Positions 59,701-64,000 of a stretch of 64,000 nucleotides of DNA are shown here, one piece after another. The stretch covers positions 744,001 through 808,000 of the forward strand of contig NZ_WXEW01000001.1 in NCBI RefSeq assembly GCF_009901565.1, written 5' to 3'. Each line of letters begins with the position of its first letter. Positions within the stretch are counted from its first letter, which is position 1. The translations under genes were made by a program, and so were the position numbers. Source of the stretch: Herbidospora solisilvae (lineage in GTDB: Bacteria; Actinomycetota; Actinomycetes; Streptosporangiales; Streptosporangiaceae). A model generated the notes under the pieces. That model searched no databases. It saw nothing but the letters and a program-made list of their open reading frames with translations, and had not been told where the DNA came from.

Positions 59701-61836
59701 GACGTCCTGCCTGGTCCAGCGGTCGACCATCGCTCTGACCTGGCCGGGCGGGCCGCCGACGACGGCCGACCGGGGTGCGGCGAGCACGGCGATCTCCACC
59801 TCATCGGCCCCGGCGGCGGCCAGGTCGCGCCTGATCTGGGCGGCGGGCAGGTTCACCGAGGCCATCAGCCCCTGCCCGGCCACCCGCCGGACGGCGGCCG
59901 ACCGCCGGCAGATGACGGTCACGGCGTCCGCCGGGCCGAGGGCGCCGGCCACGACGGCGGCGGCCACCTCGCCCATCGAATGGCCGATGACCGCGGCGGG
60001 ACGCGCTCCCCAGGAACACAGGCTCCGGGCCATCGCCACCTGCGTCGCGAAGAGCACGGGCTGGACGTGGTCGATGCGGGTCACCTCTGCCCGGGAGGCC
60101 AGGACGTCGCGGACCGAGATGCCGGCTTCCGCCCGGATCAAGGGCTCCAGCTCGTCGATCGCCTCGGTGAACGCGGCGTCCCGGTCGAGCAGCGACGCCC
60201 CCATGCCCGGCCACTGCGAGCCCTGCCCGGAGAACACCCAGACCGGCCCCGCGCCGGGCCGCGTCCCCGCGAACCCCTCGGTCACGCCGGGGGTGACCTG
60301 GCCGTCCCCGTAGGAGCGCAGCCGTCGCACGGCCTCCTCTCCCGTCGCCGCCACGACCGCCAGCCGGTGCGGGCCGTGCGACCGTCGGACGGCCAGGGTG
60401 TGGGCGAGGTCGTCCGGCACGACGCGACGGCCGGTCAGCCAGTCGGCCAGCCGGCCGGCGGAAGGGGCGAGCGCGCCCGCCGACGACGCCGACATCAGGA
60501 ACACCCGGGGTCCGTCGTCCTCCGCGGCCGGTCCGGCCGCGGGCGCCTCGGGCGGCTGTTCGACCAGGAGATGGACGTTGGTGCCGCCCAGCCCGTAGGA
60601 GCAGACGGCGGCCAGCCGGGGGCCTCCGTCCACGGGCCACGGGGTCAGCTCGGTCGGCACGAACAGGCGGGTGCCGGTCGGGTCGATCGAGCTGTTCCAC
60701 TCCCGGAAATGCAGGTTCGGGGGGATGTACCCGGAGTTGACGCAGAGAGCGGCTTTCAGGAGGGCGGCCAGTCCGGAGGCGGGTTCGGTGTGCCCGATGG
60801 AGCTCTTGACCGCGCCCAGAGCGCACCGGCCGCGACCCTGGCCGTACACCGCCGAGATCGACTCGAACTCCACCGGATCGCCCACCCTCGTGCCGGGCGC
60901 GTGCGCCTCGACCAGCCCGACGTCGGCGGGGTCCACCCCGGCTCGCGCCAGCGCGGCGTTGAACGCCGTGCGCTGGCCCACCGGGGAGGGCGCCGTCATC
61001 CGGGACGTCTGCCCGTCGGTGCTGATCGCCGACCCGCGGATCACCGCGAGGATCCGGTCGCCGTCCCGTTCCGCGTCCGCCAGCCGTTTCAGCACGACGG
61101 CCCCGCAGCCCTCCCCCCGCACGTAACCGTCCGCCGCCTGGTCGAACGCGTGGCATCGTCCGGTCGGTGACAGCAGCCAGCGGGCGGTCAGATTGTGCAC
61201 CTCGGGCGCGGTGATCAGCATCACCCCGGCGGCCACCGCCAGATCGCACTCGCCCAGACGCAGGCTCTGACAGGCGAGATGCGTCGCCACCAGGCTGGAC
61301 GAGCACGCCGTGTCCACCGCGACGGTCGGGCCGCGCCAGTCCATCAGGAACGCCACCCGGCCCACCGAGATGCCGTGCATGTTGCCCATCATCGAGAACC
61401 AGGACGTGCTCTGGTCGGTGGGCCGGTGGGTGCGGAGCAGATAGTCGTTCTGCGACATCGCGGCGAACACCCCCGTGTCGCTCCCCCGCAACCCGTCGAC
61501 CGGCACACCCGCGTGCTCGCACGCCTCCCACACGAGCTCCATCAACATGCGGTGCTGAGGGTCGAGCCAGGGCGCCTCCTCCTTGTTGACGGCCAGCGCG
61601 GCGGGGTCGTAGGCCAGCGGATCCTGGGAGAGGAAGCAGCCCATGGCCGCCTTCGCGGCGTCGTCCGGGTCGCCGGCGCCCTCGGTCGCCAGGTCCCACC
61701 GGTCCGGCGGCACCCGCGAGACGGTCTCCCTGCCGGAGACCAGAAGATCCCAGAAGGAGTCGAGGGAGTCGACGTCACCGGCGTAACGGCAGGAGGCGCC
61801 GATCATGGCGATCGGGGCGTCGGCTGAGAACGTCAT
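56785..61836 (-). CDS. Type I polyketide synthase, single module KS-AT-DH-KR-ACP
   Basis: A 1683-residue stand-alone module, the layout of bacterial iterative synthases of the 6-methylsalicylate kind. KS (~8-430): VDTACSSS near 177, EAHAPGTRVGDP near 311 (usual EAHGTGT), KSSIGHTEPASG near 346. AT (~530-830): VIGHSMGEVAAA near 619 and VASH near 720, where YASH-like sequences go with methylmalonyl but iterative ATs also vary. DH (~890-1170): HRVSGVPVLP near 927 and DGCAQ near 1089. KR (~1330-1510): TGGLGGLG, SSLAG, GAYAAAN; no LDD motif. ACP: LGLDSLLAVRL near 1628. No thioesterase and no loading module. GGAGA precedes ATG 61836. Whether it is iterative is inference. Confidence 0.93.
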   Translation of the reverse strand: MTFSADAPIAMIGASCRYAGDVDSLDSFWDLLVSGRETVSRVPPDRWDLATEGAGDPDDAAKAAMGCFLSQDPLAYDPAALAVNKEEAPWLDPQHRMLMELVWEACEHAGVPVDGLRGSDTGVFAAMSQNDYLLRTHRPTDQSTSWFSMMGNMHGISVGRVAFLMDWRGPTVAVDTACSSSLVATHLACQSLRLGECDLAVAAGVMLITAPEVHNLTARWLLSPTGRCHAFDQAADGYVRGEGCGAVVLKRLADAERDGDRILAVIRGSAISTDGQTSRMTAPSPVGQRTAFNAALARAGVDPADVGLVEAHAPGTRVGDPVEFESISAVYGQGRGRCALGAVKSSIGHTEPASGLAALLKAALCVNSGYIPPNLHFREWNSSIDPTGTRLFVPTELTPWPVDGGPRLAAVCSYGLGGTNVHLLVEQPPEAPAAGPAAEDDGPRVFLMSASSAGALAPSAGRLADWLTGRRVVPDDLAHTLAVRRSHGPHRLAVVAATGEEAVRRLRSYGDGQVTPGVTEGFAGTRPGAGPVWVFSGQGSQWPGMGASLLDRDAAFTEAIDELEPLIRAEAGISVRDVLASRAEVTRIDHVQPVLFATQVAMARSLCSWGARPAAVIGHSMGEVAAAVVAGALGPADAVTVICRRSAAVRRVAGQGLMASVNLPAAQIRRDLAAAGADEVEIAVLAAPRSAVVGGPPGQVRAMVDRWTRQDVLARLVNVDVASHTAQMEQFLPELRLALAGITPREPGIPLYTTVRPDPRAPGPLDADYWLANQRHPVRLAAAVEAAAADGHRLFLEVAPHPILKHAITETLADTGYADAHVLPTLRRATDDERLALATQVAATHCLGHPVDWRRRYGAGELVDPPPTTWERTRWAARTYPVRHPGQPGLERNALLGVHAPDPEDPGRHLWRATLGTGPLPWLADHRVSGVPVLPAAAVCEMALAACADLYGDGPVEITDVELRAVLPLTAEVEVNALVRGEGRWTLGTGAGDRRVVHAAATLSACAEPARPPAADIHAYLTGRGGDVEPGEFYATCRQRFGLDYGPVFRPLFRIQTEEGRRAALGHLRLDDAATVGARHLRWHPVLLDGCAQTVLACWLGATEIADGAILPVGIRAIRVFGRTRDARYCHTVLESFDERSCTASFRLLDGAGTVLAEVEGFQVRHVERELGAEEFADRLLEVRWEPEPAGGAVSGDAPAVVHRPDDHPAGGVDAARAAAEGLIDVIRASAAAPGPPPRIWVVTRSAVPVLPGESPNLTHAGLRGLVRTAAYEHPELRVTLLDVDDATGPSRIDEEIAAAAPADEIALRDGVRYTARLGRALPPVRTAAPEGDGAYIVTGGLGGLGLVTAGRLAERGAGAVVLNGRTAPGPEALRAVEAMRALGARVEVVPGDIAALGVAERLVAAATAHGHRLRGVVHAAAVIADATLGRTGPGLVERVWRAKVAGAWRLHHATLGHELDFWVGFSSLAGLVGSPGQGAYAAANAWLEAFAAWRRAQGLPGAAISWGAWRGVGRGVGLAAAGHSMISPAEGAAAFERLLTPDAPVTGYDRHNVPVLLAGYPDAARRPFFATARVQARDTPPDLLDELRAIESGHGRLMAVQARVAAEAADILGVAGRLDPHGSLVLLGLDSLLAVRLNHRIRTAVRLDIPTGALWVRPTVASLAEYVLERLGMAAHPGEEPK

Positions 61837-61902
61837 GCAGAGTCTCCGAATGCTGTTCCGGCGCGGGCGTACCCGACGCTATTCCGGAGACGGGCGGCGG
61901 CC

Positions 61903-61921
61903 TTGAGCAATAAGTGCTCAA
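61903..61921. promoter_or_regulatory. Inverted repeat between the LuxR regulator and the polyketide synthase
   Basis: TTGAGCA-N5-TGCTCAA is a perfect 7-5-7 palindrome that includes the stop codon of the upstream regulator and ends 66 bp before the synthase start codon. A wider, looser pair GTCTCCG (61842-61848) and CGGAGAC (61885-61891) lies between it and the gene. It could be an operator for the flanking LuxR-type regulators or a terminator. Confidence 0.5.
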
Positions 61922-64000
61922 CGCGCGTCGCGGCCCAGCGCGGCGATGAGGCCGCCGCGGGTGGACACGCCCAGCTTCGCGTAGACGTGCTGGAGGTGGT
62001 TGTTGACCGTCCGTACGGAGAGCTGCAGGGTCTGCGCGATCTCCCTGCTGGTGATGCGCCGGGTCGCCAGCAGCGCGATCTCCAGCTCCCGGTCCGAGAG
62101 CGCGGCGGCCGGGGCGGCGGCGGGCAGCAGCGGGGTCGCCGCGTGCTGGCACCGGGCCCGCCAGCCGGCCGACCGGTTGGCCGCGGCCGTGGCCCGCCGT
62201 TCCTGGCCCGCCCGTCGCCAGAGGCCGGCGGCGGCCGCCGCCGCCTCGGCCGCCATCAGGTCGGCGCCCATCTCCCCCAGTTCGGTCGCGGCCGTCAGCA
62301 GCAGGACGGGATCGCCGCTCGTCAGTCCGGTGGTCATCGTCGTGCCGGCCTGGACGAGCGGGCAGTCCGTCACCCCGGCGAGTTCGTCCAGCCGGGGAGC
62401 CGCCGCCTTCGCCCCGCCGAGCCGGGCGAGCTCGATGAGGAGCAGCCCCTCCTCTGCCAGCTCACCGGCCGCCCGCGCCCGGGCGGCGGCCTCGGCGAGC
62501 CAGGCGTGGGCCGCCTCCGGCCGGCCGTTCATGGCGTGGGTCCAGGCGAAACCGAGGTGCTCGAGATACAGCTGATCCCCCGAGACCTGCTCCTCTGCCT
62601 CGGAGACCGCCCGCATCGCCGCGTCCCGATCCCCCTGGACGGCGGCGCAGGCCGCGAGGCCGCTGAAGATGCTCCGCAGCGGTTTGGTGTGCCCGTTGCT
62701 CCTGGCCAGGGCCAGCGCCTCCGCGTAGATCGCCCGGGCGTCCGCCGGACGCCCGGCGTGCCACTCGGCCCGCGCCAGCCCGAGCGCCACCCAGATCTGG
62801 GTGAAGTCGAGGGTGCCCGAGGTGACGAGCGCCGTGTAGCCGGCCCGCCCCACTTCCCGGGCTTCGGCGATGCGCCCGCTCAGGCACAGGGCCCGGGTCA
62901 GGCAGGTGAGCTGGACCGCCGGATGGAGGTAGGGGATCTGGTCGTCGAGTTCGTTGTGCCCGCGGTAGGCGCGCTCGGCCCAGGCCAGGGCTTCGGTTGC
63001 CCGCCCCAGCACCGCCAGACCATGGGCCTTCAGGCCCGCCCCCACCACCCAGACGACCTTGTTCGACGCCTCGCGGTGGTCCTCCTCCACGTCCGCCAGC
63101 AGGGCCATCGCGGCCCGGGGATCCCGGGTGACCACACGGGCCGCCCCCTCGATGTGCCGCAGGAGACGCCGGCCGTCGTCGCTGGTGACCCGGGCCAGGG
63201 CCGCGTCGCCGACCTCGAACGCCTGCTCGATGGCGTCCTCTCCCAGCAGCAGGTAGTAGACGAGCTTGAGCGTCAGCGTCAGCACGTCCTGCTCGGTCTC
63301 GGCGAGGGCGTCGGCGGCGGTGTAGGCGGCCCGCGCGCCGGCGAAGTCGCTGAGCTGGAAGAGCGCGTCACCGAGCATGACCTGGGTGGTGAACGTGTGG
63401 TGCCCGGCGGGGATGGCGCGCAGCAGCCGCCCGGCCTGCACGTTGTCGTGCGCGTGCAGGGCGAGCGCCGCCGCGCGCGTGAGCAGGCCGGGGTCGGCGG
63501 TGCCGGTCGCGGCCAGCCGCCACGAGGCGATCCGGAGGGTGTCGTGGCGGCGGCGGCTCCCGAGGGAGGCGATCCGGTCGGCGTGGGCCAGCAGCATGGC
63601 CGCCTTGCGTCCCTGGGTGATTCCGGCGCGCAGCACCTCGCCGTAGAGGGGGTGGGCCAGCGTCACCATGAGCCGCCGCTCGTCCTGGACGACCCGGATG
63701 ACCCCGCTTCGCTCCAGGTCGGCGATCACCGGGCCGGGCGTGGTCTGCTCGACGTCCGCCACGGAGAGCGGTTCGCAGAGGGCCAGCAGTTCCAGCGCCC
63801 GCCGCGCCTCCCCGTCGGCGACGGGGAGGCGGGCCGTGATCAGCTCGGTCAGCCGCGCGGTACGCGGGACCGCGCCGTCGGCCAGCTCCCAGACCTCCCC
63901 GTCCCGTGCCAGCGCGCCCCGGGCCATCGCCCCGGTCACCAGTTCCCGCAGGAACAGCGGGTTGCCGCCGCACACGTCGCGCAGGCGGTTCAGCGTCCGG
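61918..64000 (-). CDS. Large LuxR-family regulator, second copy (5' end outside the window)
   Basis: About 693 residues are present; the N-terminal ATPase lies beyond the right edge. The visible part has the end of the ATPase region (RLRDVCGGNPLFLRELVTGA), helical TPR-like repeats and a C-terminal LuxR helix-turn-helix (LSDRELEIALLATRRITSREIAQTLQLSVRTVNNHLQHVYAKLG). It aligns along its length with the regulator at 53054-55723 (LRIASWRLAATGTADPGLL; GADLMAAEAAAAAAGLWRRA; identical VRTVNNHLQ). It lies 81 bp upstream of the polyketide synthase in the same direction and is the best candidate for its activator. Confidence 0.9.
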   Translation of the reverse strand, partial: RTLNRLRDVCGGNPLFLRELVTGAMARGALARDGEVWELADGAVPRTARLTELITARLPVADGEARRALELLALCEPLSVADVEQTTPGPVIADLERSGVIRVVQDERRLMVTLAHPLYGEVLRAGITQGRKAAMLLAHADRIASLGSRRRHDTLRIASWRLAATGTADPGLLTRAAALALHAHDNVQAGRLLRAIPAGHHTFTTQVMLGDALFQLSDFAGARAAYTAADALAETEQDVLTLTLKLVYYLLLGEDAIEQAFEVGDAALARVTSDDGRRLLRHIEGAARVVTRDPRAAMALLADVEEDHREASNKVVWVVGAGLKAHGLAVLGRATEALAWAERAYRGHNELDDQIPYLHPAVQLTCLTRALCLSGRIAEAREVGRAGYTALVTSGTLDFTQIWVALGLARAEWHAGRPADARAIYAEALALARSNGHTKPLRSIFSGLAACAAVQGDRDAAMRAVSEAEEQVSGDQLYLEHLGFAWTHAMNGRPEAAHAWLAEAAARARAAGELAEEGLLLIELARLGGAKAAAPRLDELAGVTDCPLVQAGTTMTTGLTSGDPVLLLTAATELGEMGADLMAAEAAAAAAGLWRRAGQERRATAAANRSAGWRARCQHAATPLLPAAAPAAALSDRELEIALLATRRITSREIAQTLQLSVRTVNNHLQHVYAKLGVSTRGGLIAALGRDAR

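Noticed and set aside
1-64000. tRNA, rRNA, integrase, transposase or att-site signals
   Set aside because: None was recognised by eye on either strand; a tRNAscan or ISfinder search would be needed to exclude short or degenerate ones.

Overview
The window is high-GC DNA with the codon habits of an actinomycete: GTG and TTG starts, ATGA/GTGA stop-start overlaps, and coding on nearly every base. Gene content (nonribosomal peptide and polyketide synthases, F420-type oxidoreductase, CebR-type cellobiose regulon, large ATP-binding LuxR regulators, nonulosonate cell-wall genes) fits a filamentous, soil-type actinomycete, perhaps of the Streptosporangiales. The family-level placement is inference. 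No tRNA, rRNA, CRISPR array, integrase or transposase was recognised.

Left part (1-12.9 kb): a partial voltage-gated cation channel, then a cysteine-free ribosomal protein S4 facing a DUF2470 protein across a perfect IdeR/DmdR1-like iron box. A solitary MazF-like protein follows. Next is an Entner-Doudoroff operon (edd-glk-eda) facing a ROK regulator. A LacI regulator, a UgpC/MsiK-type sugar-import ATPase, an ACT-domain protein and an orphan histidine kinase complete this part.

Peptide locus (12.8-25.5 kb): two divergent NRPS genes share a promoter carrying two copies of the same 8-5-8 inverted repeat. The leftward gene is a C-A-T-TE-MFS fusion, with synthetase, release domain and exporter in one polypeptide, a cysteine in place of the usual thioesterase serine, and an Asp-like adenylation code. 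The rightward gene is C-A-T-C-A-T, followed by a coupled stand-alone condensation-like protein.

Cell-surface part (25.6-34.1 kb and 42.0-45.9 kb): a secreted esterase, then an operon of a cytidylyltransferase-HAD phosphatase-NeuB-like trifunctional fusion, a GT2 glycosyltransferase and a polysialyltransferase-like protein. Secreted CHAP, AMIN-like/GerMN and mini-RTX proteins follow. Two more glycosyltransferase-like genes and a sulfatase lie at 42-46 kb. Together they suggest a nonulosonate (Kdn/sialic-acid-type) cell-wall glycopolymer.

Between those halves (34.1-41.9 kb) lies a seven-gene set of the Nit1/MSMEG_0565-0572 nitrogen-starvation type (glycosyltransferase, nitrilase, GNAT-PurM fusion, radical SAM, Sll0783-like protein, flavoprotein), plus an amidohydrolase. 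The nitrilase is duplicated and one copy has lost its catalytic Cys and Glu.

Right part (45.9-64 kb): a MarR regulator and nitroreductase; a cebEFG-bglC-cebR cellobiose operon with two perfect CebR boxes and two tandem stem-loops after the binding-protein gene; then a leftward block of LuxR regulator, KS-AT-DH-KR-ACP polyketide synthase, LLM oxidoreductase and a second, paralogous LuxR regulator. The first of these regulators is cut by the window edge.
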